From: Flavobacteriales bacterium
Lineage (GTDB): Bacteria; Bacteroidota; Bacteroidia; UBA10329
DNA length: 64,000 nucleotides
Reading direction: 5' to 3'
Assembly: GCA_021739695.1 (NCBI GenBank)
Contig: JAIPBM010000002.1
Coordinates: 124,001 to 188,000 of the forward strand
The first letter of the stretch is position 1, and the number at the start of each line of letters is the position of its first letter. A program made the translations under genes and the position numbers. Shown one piece after another: positions 1 to 9,001 of the stretch. The notes under the pieces are model-generated. The model was not told the DNA's origin and did no database searches. It saw nothing but the letters and a program-made list of their open reading frames with translations.

Positions 1-983
1 TGGGTGATACGATCACTTCTGTGGATCGTCCTTGTGCTGAAGCTATTCAAGGCTTTGAGAATGTGAAACCGATGGTTTTTGCAGGTATCTACCCAGTTGA
101 CACAGAAGATTACGAGGAGTTACGCACCAGTATGGACAAACTCCAGCTGAACGATGCATCATTGACATACGAGCCGGAAAGTTCTGCGGCACTTGGTTTC
201 GGCTTCCGTTGTGGTTTCTTGGGAATGCTTCACATGGAGATCATCCAAGAGCGCTTGGAGCGTGAGTTCGACATGACGGTGATCACTACCGTTCCTAACG
301 TTTCATACATCGCCCACACCAAGAAGGGCGAAAAGTTGATCATCAACAACCCATCTGACCTTCCGGAACCCAACTACATCGATGTGGTGGAAGAGCCTTA
401 CATCGCTGCGCAGATCATCACTAAATCTGAATACGTTGGGGTGATCATGACGCTTTGCATTGACAAACGCGGCATTCTGAAGAACCAGATCTATTTGACC
501 AGCGACCGAGTGGAACTTCAATTTGAGCTTCCGCTAGGCGAAATCGTGTTCGATTTTTACGATAAATTGAAATCCATTTCGCGTGGATATGCTTCTTTCG
601 ATTATCAACCTCTTGATTACAAGCCAAGTCGGTTAGTGAAATTGGATATCCTGCTTAACGGAGATCAGGTTGATGCGCTATCAGCCCTTATTCACATGGA
701 TAATGCGCACACCTTGGGGAAAAAGATATGCGCCAAATTGCGCGAATTGATTCCGAGACAGCAGTTTGATATTGCTATTCAAGCAGCTATTGGTGCCAAG
801 ATCATTTCGAGAGAAACGGTAAAAGCGATGCGAAAGGACGTTACCGCCAAATGCTACGGTGGCGACATCTCGCGTAAGCGAAAACTCTTGGAAAAGCAGA
901 AAAAAGGGAAGAAACGTATGCGCCAAGTAGGAAACGTAGAAGTTCCTCAGTCTGCGTTTATGGCTGTTCTTAAACTGGATTGA
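1..983 (+). CDS. lepA: Elongation factor 4 (LepA), 3' part
   Basis: C-terminal 327 codons of the ribosome back-translocating GTPase LepA/EF-4; the reading frame is open from base 3, so the gene begins outside the window. Visible are the end of domain II (GDTIT, then a VFAGIYPVD stretch), the EF-G domain III/V-like part ([14 protein letters not shown]) and the LepA-specific C-terminal domain. That last domain carries the conserved [20 protein letters not shown] region and a basic tail ending in MAVLKLD. The GTPase domain with the G motifs is missing only because the window starts late. The gene converges on the minus-strand gene that ends at the very next base, with no terminator between them. 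Identification is secure because the C-terminal motif is diagnostic of LepA. Confidence 0.97.
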   Translation, partial: GDTITSVDRPCAEAIQGFENVKPMVFAGIYPVDTEDYEELRTSMDKLQLNDASLTYEPESSAALGFGFRCGFLGMLHMEIIQERLEREFDMTVITTVPNVSYIAHTKKGEKLIINNPSDLPEPNYIDVVEEPYIAAQIITKSEYVGVIMTLCIDKRGILKNQIYLTSDRVELQFELPLGEIVFDFYDKLKSISRGYASFDYQPLDYKPSRLVKLDILLNGDQVDALSALIHMDNAHTLGKKICAKLRELIPRQQFDIAIQAAIGAKIISRETVKAMRKDVTAKCYGGDISRKRKLLEKQKKGKKRMRQVGNVEVPQSAFMAVLKLD

Positions 984-2771
984 TCAGTCTTTGAGAGTAA
1001 TCACCTCATAGGTCACATCATCCACATAGACTTTTCCTGAGTTCGATAAGTAGGGATAAACGATCCATTGGTCTGTAGTGTCAGCTGCTTCTCTGAGGTC
1101 GGCTATGTGTTTCACTTCCATCCACTCTGCGGGCTTTGAAACGTACTGCCCGATACCAATGTAATCGTGGCCGTAATCTGTCGAATCGTTGCGGTAAGAA
1201 TAGGCAATGGTCAAATTCGGAAATGCCTCTTCAGACCAAACCTGAGCAGTGATCAGCAACTTCTTGTTCCCACTGGAACCAAGGGCCGCTACAGGAACCC
1301 CTAAAGTAGATCCGAAGGGGGCGTCACCCGTCAGTTTCGTGCTTTTTGTTCCTGCAAAGGCCATTTCTGTGTTGACTCCTTGCGTGCCCCAATTATCGTT
1401 TTCTTCGAATCCTGAATGGAAATCAACCCTGCTTAATACAGATTCATCATTGGGTATTTCCAGCACTTTCTCCTGACGGTAGAAAATGCCATCATATTCT
1501 CTTCCAGTCTGCATAAAAACCTGCCAATACCTATCCTTATCCATTCCATCCCAATGAAGAATGAACTTTTGATATTGATAGCTCTGAACCAAATTGACTG
1601 AGACGAAAAGCAGGCAGAACGTTATCACGATTCCTTTTGCCAAACGGCCACTATTTTGAATGAGAAATGCCAATCCGAAGATGAAAAATGGCAAGTACTC
1701 GATGAGAGCGCGCATGCCAAAACTGCCGCCATAGTACCAATTCCACCAACAGGAGATCACGTAAATGCTGATGGCGAGAAATGCCCAAAGCCAACTAGCT
1801 TCTTTCGGTCTTTTGAATAGGTACAAAACAAGGCCGATGGCGCCCAGAAATGCCACTGGCGAATACACAAAAAAGCCTTTTTTAAAGCTGAAAAGCACAT
1901 TCAATATTTCGGGAGAAAGGAAGTTGAATCCCTCGCCTTGGTACGACCAAACAAGTGGTTTTCCTACTTGCAACACGTACATCAGCGATTGAAGAGAAAG
2001 AATACCGACAACCACGATCATGGCGAAAATCATCTTGCTGCCGAAAGCTTGTATCAGGCGCGTTCTTATCGGTTCTATTCCACCAGCAATGAATGGAACG
2101 CTCAATAGCACAAGTCCATTCGCTGGGCGAACAAGTACAATCAGGGCGAAAATGGCTGCAGACGCAATCCAATATTTTTGACTGCCAACCTGTATGAATT
2201 GCTGAACCGTGTACAGAAAAGCACAGAAAAGCGCGAAGCTGTACGCGTGAGACATGGCCGGTTCGGAAATGGCATAGTGAAACAGTCCCGTGGCGAACAG
2301 GCAGCAGACAACCGCAAAAAGTGCTGTTTTCCGTTCAATTCCCTTTGCCTCAAGAAACTTGGAAAGAAAGTACATGCCCACGCCTGAATAGAACAGCGCG
2401 CTGAGCATTATGCCATATTGAAATGGAGATGAATAGCCATCCACAGGAAACCCAAATAAAAATGCTGCGCCACATGAAAGTAAAAAGAATGGTAGCGTGA
2501 GAATGGCCGTTCCTGCGTAGTATTTATTGATTCTTCCGAGGTCAGAAACCACGGTAAAATCGGCACCTCCACCATCAAAATAAACATCGGCATAAGAGTG
2601 GATGACCTGATCCCAGTTGAACGAATGTTCGAGGAAAATGGCTACCAGATATCCGTAGTATCCCTGAGCGTCCGCATGGATGAGGCCATACATCGCTTCG
2701 TTATCGAAAATACCAGAAAGAGCCAGAACAAAGGCTAAAACAAGGCTTGCTGAAATCACCGCAACCCTCAT
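984..2771 (-). CDS. Polytopic membrane protein with C-terminal beta-sandwich-like domain (GT-C-like), paralog A
   Basis: A 595-residue membrane protein of unknown exact function. An N-terminal hydrophobic segment is followed by a loop with HADAQGYYGYL, which resembles the first-loop acidic motif of GT-C glycosyltransferases that use lipid-linked sugars. About ten further hydrophobic segments run to residue ~410. The remaining ~180 residues are soluble, with a GFEENDNWG ... YVDDVTYEV pattern like carbohydrate-binding or jelly-roll domains, presumably outside the membrane. The next gene upstream encodes a paralog of exactly the same length and architecture, and the two overlap by 4 bases (ATGA), so they are translationally coupled. 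The location behind two GT2 genes and another GT-C-like gene suggests a role in surface glycan or glycoprotein synthesis. The enzymatic assignment is inference. Confidence 0.85.
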   Translation of the reverse strand: MRVAVISASLVLAFVLALSGIFDNEAMYGLIHADAQGYYGYLVAIFLEHSFNWDQVIHSYADVYFDGGGADFTVVSDLGRINKYYAGTAILTLPFFLLSCGAAFLFGFPVDGYSSPFQYGIMLSALFYSGVGMYFLSKFLEAKGIERKTALFAVVCCLFATGLFHYAISEPAMSHAYSFALFCAFLYTVQQFIQVGSQKYWIASAAIFALIVLVRPANGLVLLSVPFIAGGIEPIRTRLIQAFGSKMIFAMIVVVGILSLQSLMYVLQVGKPLVWSYQGEGFNFLSPEILNVLFSFKKGFFVYSPVAFLGAIGLVLYLFKRPKEASWLWAFLAISIYVISCWWNWYYGGSFGMRALIEYLPFFIFGLAFLIQNSGRLAKGIVITFCLLFVSVNLVQSYQYQKFILHWDGMDKDRYWQVFMQTGREYDGIFYRQEKVLEIPNDESVLSRVDFHSGFEENDNWGTQGVNTEMAFAGTKSTKLTGDAPFGSTLGVPVAALGSSGNKKLLITAQVWSEEAFPNLTIAYSYRNDSTDYGHDYIGIGQYVSKPAEWMEVKHIADLREAADTTDQWIVYPYLSNSGKVYVDDVTYEVITLKD

Positions 2772-4555
2772 CGTGCTTGTATAAAAGTGATTTCAAAGTC
2801 GTCTATATAAACCTGAGCCCCATCCGATTTCATAGGATAAACCACAACCTTATCTGAAGAGTCTCTTGGTGCGCCACATTTAAAAACAGCCGTGACCCAG
2901 CTCCATTCATTTCTGCCATTGAACTGCGGTCGAAGTGGATATTTTTTCCAAACGTAACTGCTTCCAGTACTATCGTCTATGGCGCAGACAAACGAAAGAT
3001 CGGTTGTTCTGGAATCTGAACGAACCCAGCCGCTTACTCGAATTAAGTTGAAAGGAACGGCTACTTCAGAAACAGGTTTGCGAAAAGTAATTCCGTACTG
3101 GTCTTCTGGCAACATGAGCGCTGAATGTGCTCCAGTGTAAAATGCTTCGTTGGTAATTTGCTGTTCGTTACCCCAACCGAATGGTTCTTCTAATCCGTGT
3201 TTGATCACCAAGCTATCGAGACCCAAATAGCTGTCCTCTCCAGGATAACCTGAGTAATACCAAGCAAGATCATTTCCAGTGCGCATGAACAGGCTCCAGA
3301 ATTTCACCTTCGACATGTTATCAAAAGGAATAATGTTGTGAACGTACTGATAGGTTTGCACTAGCTGCATGGGAACCAATGCGACTGCTGCGATCGTTAA
3401 AAGCCATGGTTTCAAAAATCCCAAACCGTATTGCAGCGCAGCCGCCAAACCAATGGCAAACAGCGGATAAACATCAATGAACGCGCGATGGCCGTAGCAG
3501 CCTCCATAGTACCACATCCACCAAGAAGAAATGACCCACGTAAATGCCGCAAGCACAAACAAAAGCCACCCGAACTGTGGCCTGTTGCGATGAAGTCTAG
3601 CCGCTAATCCGATAGCCGTAACAAAGAGAATCGGACAATAAACAACAAGTCCTTTCCGATAACCGAACAGTACATTGAAAATCTCTGGCGCGAGGAAATG
3701 AAACCCTTCTCCTTCGTAAGACCACACCATCAGTTGTCCTGTTTGAAAAAGGTAGATAACGGGCTGAACAGCTACAATTCCCCAAAAGATAAGTGCCGAA
3801 ATCAGTAACGCTTTCTTATTTGAAAAAAGACGTTCGATGAGATTTAGTGTTCCGAAAAATCCAGATGTGACAACCGGAACTGCAAGAACGATCAGCGCGT
3901 TAGTGGGACGGATGAGCACCGTGAGTGCTAAAAATCCAACAGCCAAAACCAGATTGCGAATAGTCAGTTGCTGAGCAGATTTCCAAACGAAAAACAAGAA
4001 TGCTGAAACAGTGAAAAACGTGTAAGCATGAGACATGCCTGGCTCGTAGATCACATAGTAGAACAGGTTTGTGCCGAACAGAACAAGGAATAAAGTAAGT
4101 AGGATGATGTTCGGTTTAAAGCCCATCGCATTGAGCAGTTTACCCAAAAAGAATAGCCCCAAACACACACTTACAATTGCTGCCAAAGCCACCATCAACT
4201 GAAACGGCCGCGAATATCCGTCAACAGGAAGTCCTAAAACCATACTTAGCGCGCAGCCCACAAAGAAGAATGGTGCTTGAACTACCGAGGTTCCGGCAAA
4301 GTACTTATTGACGTTTCCCGTAGGGGTTTCTACCACATAATTGGCACGTTTCCCTTCAGGATAATAGGTTTCATTAATCGCATCGACAAACGAAAACTGA
4401 AGGTCGTGATAGATGAAAACAGCTGGAAGATATGCGTAGTAGCCTTGCCCATCAGTCATAATAAGCGGCTCTTCCGAAAGGTTTTGCCAACGGGTAAAGC
4501 TGGCAAATCCGATCAGTCCGATGAAAACAAACCAGACAAATCGTGTTACGTTCAA
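2768..4555 (-). CDS. Polytopic membrane protein with C-terminal beta-sandwich-like domain (GT-C-like), paralog B
   Basis: A 595-residue paralog of the downstream gene. It shares the early loop motif (MTDGQGYYAYLPAVF), the AGTSVVQAPFF region, the WSYEGEGFHFLAPEIFNVLF segment, a WWMWYYGGCYGHRAF motif and a C-terminal soluble domain (HGLEEPFGWG ... VYIDDFEI). The start used is TTG at 4553-4555; the next methionine lies 32 residues later and would remove the first membrane helix, so TTG is preferred. The upstream GT2 gene ends 11 bases before it. Product and context suggest a membrane glycosyltransferase or a polymer-handling protein with an extracytoplasmic sugar-binding domain. No catalytic assignment can be proven from sequence alone. 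Confidence 0.85.
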   Translation of the reverse strand: MNVTRFVWFVFIGLIGFASFTRWQNLSEEPLIMTDGQGYYAYLPAVFIYHDLQFSFVDAINETYYPEGKRANYVVETPTGNVNKYFAGTSVVQAPFFFVGCALSMVLGLPVDGYSRPFQLMVALAAIVSVCLGLFFLGKLLNAMGFKPNIILLTLFLVLFGTNLFYYVIYEPGMSHAYTFFTVSAFLFFVWKSAQQLTIRNLVLAVGFLALTVLIRPTNALIVLAVPVVTSGFFGTLNLIERLFSNKKALLISALIFWGIVAVQPVIYLFQTGQLMVWSYEGEGFHFLAPEIFNVLFGYRKGLVVYCPILFVTAIGLAARLHRNRPQFGWLLFVLAAFTWVISSWWMWYYGGCYGHRAFIDVYPLFAIGLAAALQYGLGFLKPWLLTIAAVALVPMQLVQTYQYVHNIIPFDNMSKVKFWSLFMRTGNDLAWYYSGYPGEDSYLGLDSLVIKHGLEEPFGWGNEQQITNEAFYTGAHSALMLPEDQYGITFRKPVSEVAVPFNLIRVSGWVRSDSRTTDLSFVCAIDDSTGSSYVWKKYPLRPQFNGRNEWSWVTAVFKCGAPRDSSDKVVVYPMKSDGAQVYIDDFEITFIQAR

Positions 4556-4566
4556 ATCAGCAGAAA

Positions 4567-5289
4567 CTACTTGCTGAAGATATTATACTTCAGAATACAA
4601 TAGATGGCACGGAAACCGTCTTTGGCTCCGATCTTTTTTCCGTCTTCGTAGGTCCTTCCATAGTAAGAAATACCAACTTCATAGATTCGGATCTTAGGAA
4701 TGCGGCTGATCTTGGCCGTAACTTCTGGCTCAAACCCGAAGCGGTGTTCCTTCAACTTTAGGCTTTGCACCATTTTGGTATTGAACAGCTTATAACATGT
4801 TTCCATATCTGAAAGGTTCAGATTGGTGAACATGTTTGATAGGAACGTGAGGAACTGATTTCCGATCGTGTGCCAGAAAAACAGGATTCTGTGCGGATTT
4901 CCACCCAAGAATCGGGAACCGTAAACCACATCTGCATTGCCTTCTACAATCGGCTTCAGCAGGTCATTGTACTCGCGTGGATCATATTCGAGATCGGCAT
5001 CTTGAATTAACAGATACTCTCCCGTTGCCAGTTCAATTCCTTTATGAAGCGCTGCTCCTTTACCCATATTCACGGGTTGCGAAAAAAGCCGAATGTCCAT
5101 ATCTGGATTCTGCGCTTGGTAATTCTCAACAGCTTCAACGGTATTGTCAGAGGAGCAATCATTCACAATGATCAACTCTTTTTTAATTCCGTTCACCAGT
5201 TCAACCGCCTTTATTCTATCAAGGATCAGATGAATGGTTTTGCCTTCGTTGTAGGCCGGAATGACTAGGGATAGTTTTGAAATTGACAT
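4567..5289 (-). CDS. Glycosyltransferase family 2, dolichol-phosphate-mannose synthase-like
   Basis: A 240-residue GT-A fold enzyme. The N-terminal [13 protein letters not shown] nucleotide-sugar-binding strand, [12 protein letters not shown] and the metal-binding DADLEYDP (DxD) motif are typical of DPM1-like family 2 transferases, which move a sugar from NDP-sugar to polyprenyl phosphate on the cytoplasmic face. A later VYGSRFLGG motif and the hydrophobic stretch around the [14 protein letters not shown] segment fit the same family. Unlike the GT2 encoded at 6692-7630 it has no pair of C-terminal membrane helices. It lies between two membrane glycosyltransferase-like genes, which would use the polyprenyl-linked sugar. 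The exact sugar is unknown. Confidence 0.9.
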   Translation of the reverse strand: MSISKLSLVIPAYNEGKTIHLILDRIKAVELVNGIKKELIIVNDCSSDNTVEAVENYQAQNPDMDIRLFSQPVNMGKGAALHKGIELATGEYLLIQDADLEYDPREYNDLLKPIVEGNADVVYGSRFLGGNPHRILFFWHTIGNQFLTFLSNMFTNLNLSDMETCYKLFNTKMVQSLKLKEHRFGFEPEVTAKISRIPKIRIYEVGISYYGRTYEDGKKIGAKDGFRAIYCILKYNIFSK

Positions 5290-5328
5290 ATAACGAGTTG
5301 AATAAGACGCAAAAATCGCAATTCCTGT

Positions 5329-6705
5329 TTAACGGCAATCAAAAACACCAGTCTGTTGGTATTCTGCTACCAAAACACAATCACTTATTTCCGATTTTCT
5401 TTCGGTTAAAAATTGGCTCCCGTTACGAATTTGGAATTCGCTCCAAAAGTTTTGTGAATAGAGCGGCTGCACGATTGGACCTTCACCATGATACCAGGAA
5501 TAAAAATCGAGCATCGCTCCGCAATTGTTCCACCCATCTGTGTAAATCGTGTCCATCTTAACAACCATTTCATTCTGGCTGAGTTCTTTAGCAATTATCG
5601 AAGGGTTGTCCTTTTCAGGCAAAATTTTAACCATGGCAAAAATTAAAGAAAGTATTATTGCCGCGTACGAACCTGCTAAAGCTTTATTCATCGACTTACC
5701 GATAGACAACCCTTTCATATTCCAAACCAAAGAAATGGAGATGACAGCAGATAGATAACTGAATGTCCGAGGAAAGGGAAGGGTTCTGAAAACAATTACA
5801 TAGGCTGCTGCCGATCCAAGGAAAAACCACAAGAACCTCTTCTGCAAACCAAACAAATTCCGGTTAGGCAAAACCGTAAGAATCAAGCCCAGTACGAATG
5901 CCGGTCCCAGTAGGGTGAATATATCGTAGAGAAAATTAAGCTTCTCTCCATCGGCCAAATTATGCAGGTTCCTTTCGTTCACCCATTGGTTGCCGATTAT
6001 TGAATCTATGCCCGAATAATACATGAGCGGTGAATAAAGCGCGAAAGCGAAAACAATCGAGAGGATGGCGCTAACCAAAATCTTTACCACGGGAACTGTT
6101 CCTTCTTTTTGATAAAGCTCCCAAACTAGCATTGAACCAAGGCTAAATGCGGGAATAATAAAACTCGGCAAGGTAAATACCCCCAACGAAACTGAAATCG
6201 CAAGTAATGACCAGTATGCCCAACTGGAAAATTCACTTTTCGCTTTTTCCTCAGACAGAATCTTTATTGACCCATACAGGGCAACAAGGAAAAATGTAGC
6301 TTGAAGACCGTACCCTCTGGCTTGAGCAGAATATTGAATGGTTGCCATTGAACAGCTCCAAAAAAGAACCCCGATCAAAGACCAAGTAACAGATGATTCT
6401 ACTCTTAGAATTCTATAAATCAGAAACCCGCTTACTATTGCTGAAATGAGCGAAACAGACCGCATGGCAGTAAAGGGGTTCATCGGTATCTCCACTACAA
6501 AAGAGCCTAAAACAGAAAATAATACGTGGTTGTTTGGAAACGGATATGTGGAAATAGCGATCCTCCATCCCTGTGAAACGAAATGTCGATAAGTTAGCGC
6601 TTCGTCAATGTGAATTGGTTGGTTCAAAACAAGCCAGGTGGCGAAAAGGACGATAATCGACAAGGTCAGGCCAAGGCCAAAATTGACCCGCTTATTGTTC
6701 ACCAT
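5329..6705 (-). CDS. GT39/ArnT-like membrane glycosyltransferase
   Basis: A 458-residue polytopic protein with about ten hydrophobic segments. The first periplasmic loop contains PIHIDEALTYRHF followed by PFPNNHVLFSVLG. This matches the D-E and N-H pattern of GT-C fold enzymes of the PMT/ArnT superfamily (Pfam PMT_2 and relatives), which transfer sugars from polyprenyl phosphate outside the cytoplasmic membrane. The gene overlaps the upstream GT2 gene by 14 bases, so donor synthesis and transfer are probably coupled. About 40 bases separate it from the next gene downstream. The acceptor is unknown. Confidence 0.8.
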   Translation of the reverse strand: MVNNKRVNFGLGLTLSIIVLFATWLVLNQPIHIDEALTYRHFVSQGWRIAISTYPFPNNHVLFSVLGSFVVEIPMNPFTAMRSVSLISAIVSGFLIYRILRVESSVTWSLIGVLFWSCSMATIQYSAQARGYGLQATFFLVALYGSIKILSEEKAKSEFSSWAYWSLLAISVSLGVFTLPSFIIPAFSLGSMLVWELYQKEGTVPVVKILVSAILSIVFAFALYSPLMYYSGIDSIIGNQWVNERNLHNLADGEKLNFLYDIFTLLGPAFVLGLILTVLPNRNLFGLQKRFLWFFLGSAAAYVIVFRTLPFPRTFSYLSAVISISLVWNMKGLSIGKSMNKALAGSYAAIILSLIFAMVKILPEKDNPSIIAKELSQNEMVVKMDTIYTDGWNNCGAMLDFYSWYHGEGPIVQPLYSQNFWSEFQIRNGSQFLTERKSEISDCVLVAEYQQTGVFDCR

Positions 6706-7630
6706 CCGGCTGATTCGTTTCTTTCAACAAATAAAGTGGCCGTTTCTTAACGTTGTTGCTTATACGCCCAACATACTCTCCAATGATTCCAATTGAAAAA
6801 AGTTGAATCCCTCCAATAAAAAGGACACTCAACATCAACGAGGTCCAACCTGGTTCGTACACCTTCCAAACAAAGCGCGAATATAGGGCAAAGAGCATCA
6901 ACAAAAATGAAATGAACGATACCACAAAGCCCGAAATGGTGGCCATTTTGAGCGGAAAATTGGAGAAGGAAGTGATTCCGTCAAGAGCAAAACGGAGCAT
7001 TTTCCTGTTAGTGTATCCGGTACTTCCGCTAAGGCGTTGATCACGCTCATATTCCACAAACGTCTGGTTAAATCCGATCCATGCAATTTGCCCACGAAGG
7101 AATTTTTCGTGTTCCGGCATTTGTTTCAATGCCTCTACCACGCGTCTTGTGATGATTCTGAAATCGCCTGTATCAATTGGAATATTGACACTTGTGATGT
7201 TGGCCAGCAAGCGATAGAAAATTTTGGCCGAGGCTTTCTTAAAAACCGTTTCTCCTTTGCGAGCAATCCTCCGAGCATAAACAACATCAAAACCTTCTTT
7301 GGTCTTTTTGACCATTTCTGAAATCAGCTCGGGCGGGTCTTGAAGGTCAGCATCAATAATAACAACAAGGTCGCCTTTGCAACGGTCAAGACCAGCAGTG
7401 ACGGCAATCTGATGTCCGAAATTCCTGCTGAGATCCAGATAATTGATCGCTACATCTTGGTTCGAAAGCTTTTTGATCTCCCCTAAGGTGCCGTCTGCAC
7501 TTCCATCATTGATGAAAAGCAGTTCCGTCTTGGTTAATCCCAAGGTTTTGATGACAGCCACCAACCGATCAAACAAGGGTCGGATATTTTCCTCTTCGTT
7601 GAATACAGGTATGATGACTGATAGATCCAT
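6692..7630 (-). CDS. Glycosyltransferase family 2 with two C-terminal TM helices (GtrB/ArnC-like)
   Basis: A 312-residue enzyme. The N-terminal GT-A domain has LSVIIPVFNEEENI, LLFINDGSADGT and the catalytic IDADLQDPPELI motif. Residues ~230-300 hold two hydrophobic helices (GFVVSFISFLLMLFALYS and a second around LSVLFIGGIQLFSIGIIGEY), and a YVGRISNNVKKRPLY tail follows. This is the layout of GtrB/ArnC-type polyprenyl-phosphate glycosyltransferases, which load a hexose on undecaprenyl phosphate. It overlaps the downstream GT-C gene by 14 bases and begins one base after the preceding CoA-transferase gene ends. A very similar protein is encoded at 53761-54699. Confidence 0.93.
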   Translation of the reverse strand: MDLSVIIPVFNEEENIRPLFDRLVAVIKTLGLTKTELLFINDGSADGTLGEIKKLSNQDVAINYLDLSRNFGHQIAVTAGLDRCKGDLVVIIDADLQDPPELISEMVKKTKEGFDVVYARRIARKGETVFKKASAKIFYRLLANITSVNIPIDTGDFRIITRRVVEALKQMPEHEKFLRGQIAWIGFNQTFVEYERDQRLSGSTGYTNRKMLRFALDGITSFSNFPLKMATISGFVVSFISFLLMLFALYSRFVWKVYEPGWTSLMLSVLFIGGIQLFSIGIIGEYVGRISNNVKKRPLYLLKETNQPDGEQ

Positions 7631-7631
7631 T

Positions 7632-8288
7632 TCAGATCTTCATTTCTGGGATGTCTCCTTCAACAATCAGCCGCCCTTCGGTAGCAGCAACCACTTCTTC
7701 AACTGTTACTCCCGGAGCGGTTTCAATCAGTTTAAAACCATCTGGTGTTACGTCCAGAACGGCCAAGTTCGTAACCACGCGTTTTACACAACCCACACCA
7801 GTGATCGGAAGCGTGCATTGCTTCAAAAGCTTTGACTCTCCTTCCTTGTTTGTATGCATCATGGCTACAATGATGTTCTCTGCAGATGCCACAAGATCCA
7901 TTGCACCACCCATTCCTTTCACCATTCTTCTAGGAATTTTCCAGTTGGCGATGTCTCCGCTATCGGACACTTCCATGGCACCCAAAACCGTCAGTTGCAC
8001 GTGTTGACCACGGATCATGGCGAAGCTGGTGGCCGAATCGAAATAAACAGCTCCCGGACGTGCTGTGATGGTCTGCTTTCCTGCGTTGATCAGATCTGCA
8101 TCTTCTTCGCCATCAAACGGAAATGGTCCCATTCCGAGAATGCCGTTTTCTGATTGAAATTCCACCTCAATTCCTTCGGGAATATAATTAGCAACCAGCG
8201 TTGGGATCCCAATTCCAAGGTTAACGTAGTAACCATCGCGCAGTTCCTGCGCAATTCTTTTTGCTATTCCGTTCTTATCTATTGCCAT
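7632..8288 (-). CDS. scoB: 3-oxoacid CoA-transferase subunit B
   Basis: The 218-residue beta subunit of a succinyl-CoA:3-ketoacid (acetoacetate) CoA-transferase. It contains the catalytic glutamate motif [12 protein letters not shown] (E forms the CoA thioester), the [13 protein letters not shown] start region and [10 protein letters not shown]. The length is typical of a separate B subunit. It sits directly downstream of the A subunit with a 9-base gap, in the usual A-B order. The enzyme lets the cell activate acetoacetate, or related ketoacids, with succinyl-CoA. Nothing in the flanking envelope genes explains the location. Confidence 0.95.
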   Translation of the reverse strand: MAIDKNGIAKRIAQELRDGYYVNLGIGIPTLVANYIPEGIEVEFQSENGILGMGPFPFDGEEDADLINAGKQTITARPGAVYFDSATSFAMIRGQHVQLTVLGAMEVSDSGDIANWKIPRRMVKGMGGAMDLVASAENIIVAMMHTNKEGESKLLKQCTLPITGVGCVKRVVTNLAVLDVTPDGFKLIETAPGVTVEEVVAATEGRLIVEGDIPEMKI

Positions 8289-8297
8289 TACGAAATT

Positions 8298-8996
8298 TTA
8301 AATGCGTGGTCTGACGGTTCGCTGTTCGATTCGTTTTTCGAATTTCTCTCCTTGGAAAATGCGGTTTACGAAGATTCCAGGAGTGTGGATGAAATTGGGG
8401 TCCAATTCTCCCGGTTCTACCAATTCTTCCACTTCTGCAACAGTGATCTTTCCGGCCATTGCCATCATTGGGTTGAAGTTGCGGGCCGTTCCTTTATATA
8501 TGAGGTTTCCCAAATGGTCGCCTTTCCATGCTTTTACAATGGCGAAATCGGCAGTTAAAGCGGTTTCCAGAATGTGCGGTTTGCCATTGAATTCGCGAAC
8601 CTCTTTACCTTCGGCTACTTCTGTTCCGAAACCAGCAGGTGTGAAAAAGGCTGGAATTCCAGCTCCGCCAGCACGACATCTTTCGGCCAACGAACCTTGC
8701 GGAATCAGATCAACCTCCAATTCTCCGCTCAACATCAATCGCTCAAATAGATCGTTTTCTCCAACGTAAGAAGAGATCATTTTTCGGATCTGCCGTTTTT
8801 GAAGCAAAAGGCCAAGTCCGAAATCGTCAACTCCAGCATTGTTGGAGATGCACGTCAGATCCATGATTCCCATCTTGACCAATTGAGCAATGCTGTTCTC
8901 TGGAATTCCGCAAAGGCCAAATCCGCCTAGCATCAAGGTCATTCCATTTTTGATTCCGGCCAACGCTTCTGCCGGTCCTTTTACAACTTTATTCAT
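8298..8996 (-). CDS. scoA: 3-oxoacid CoA-transferase subunit A
   Basis: The 232-residue alpha subunit of the same CoA-transferase. The N-terminal [16 protein letters not shown] region is the CoA-transferase family signature, with the Gly-rich GGFGxxGxP loop. [14 protein letters not shown] and [16 protein letters not shown] are further conserved blocks. It ends 9 bases before scoB and starts 5 bases after the PBP gene ends on the same strand, so it is probably cotranscribed with its neighbours. Subunit pairing and order make the assignment secure; the preferred ketoacid is not visible. Confidence 0.95.
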   Translation of the reverse strand: MNKVVKGPAEALAGIKNGMTLMLGGFGLCGIPENSIAQLVKMGIMDLTCISNNAGVDDFGLGLLLQKRQIRKMISSYVGENDLFERLMLSGELEVDLIPQGSLAERCRAGGAGIPAFFTPAGFGTEVAEGKEVREFNGKPHILETALTADFAIVKAWKGDHLGNLIYKGTARNFNPMMAMAGKITVAEVEELVEPGELDPNFIHTPGIFVNRIFQGEKFEKRIEQRTVRPRI

Positions 8997-9001
8997 CTTA
9001 C

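Noticed and set aside
7998-8003. Other CACGTG cores (7998, 11146, 45977, 55303) as parS sites
   Set aside because: The bases flanking the core do not match TGTTN and AAACA; all four lie inside coding sequence.
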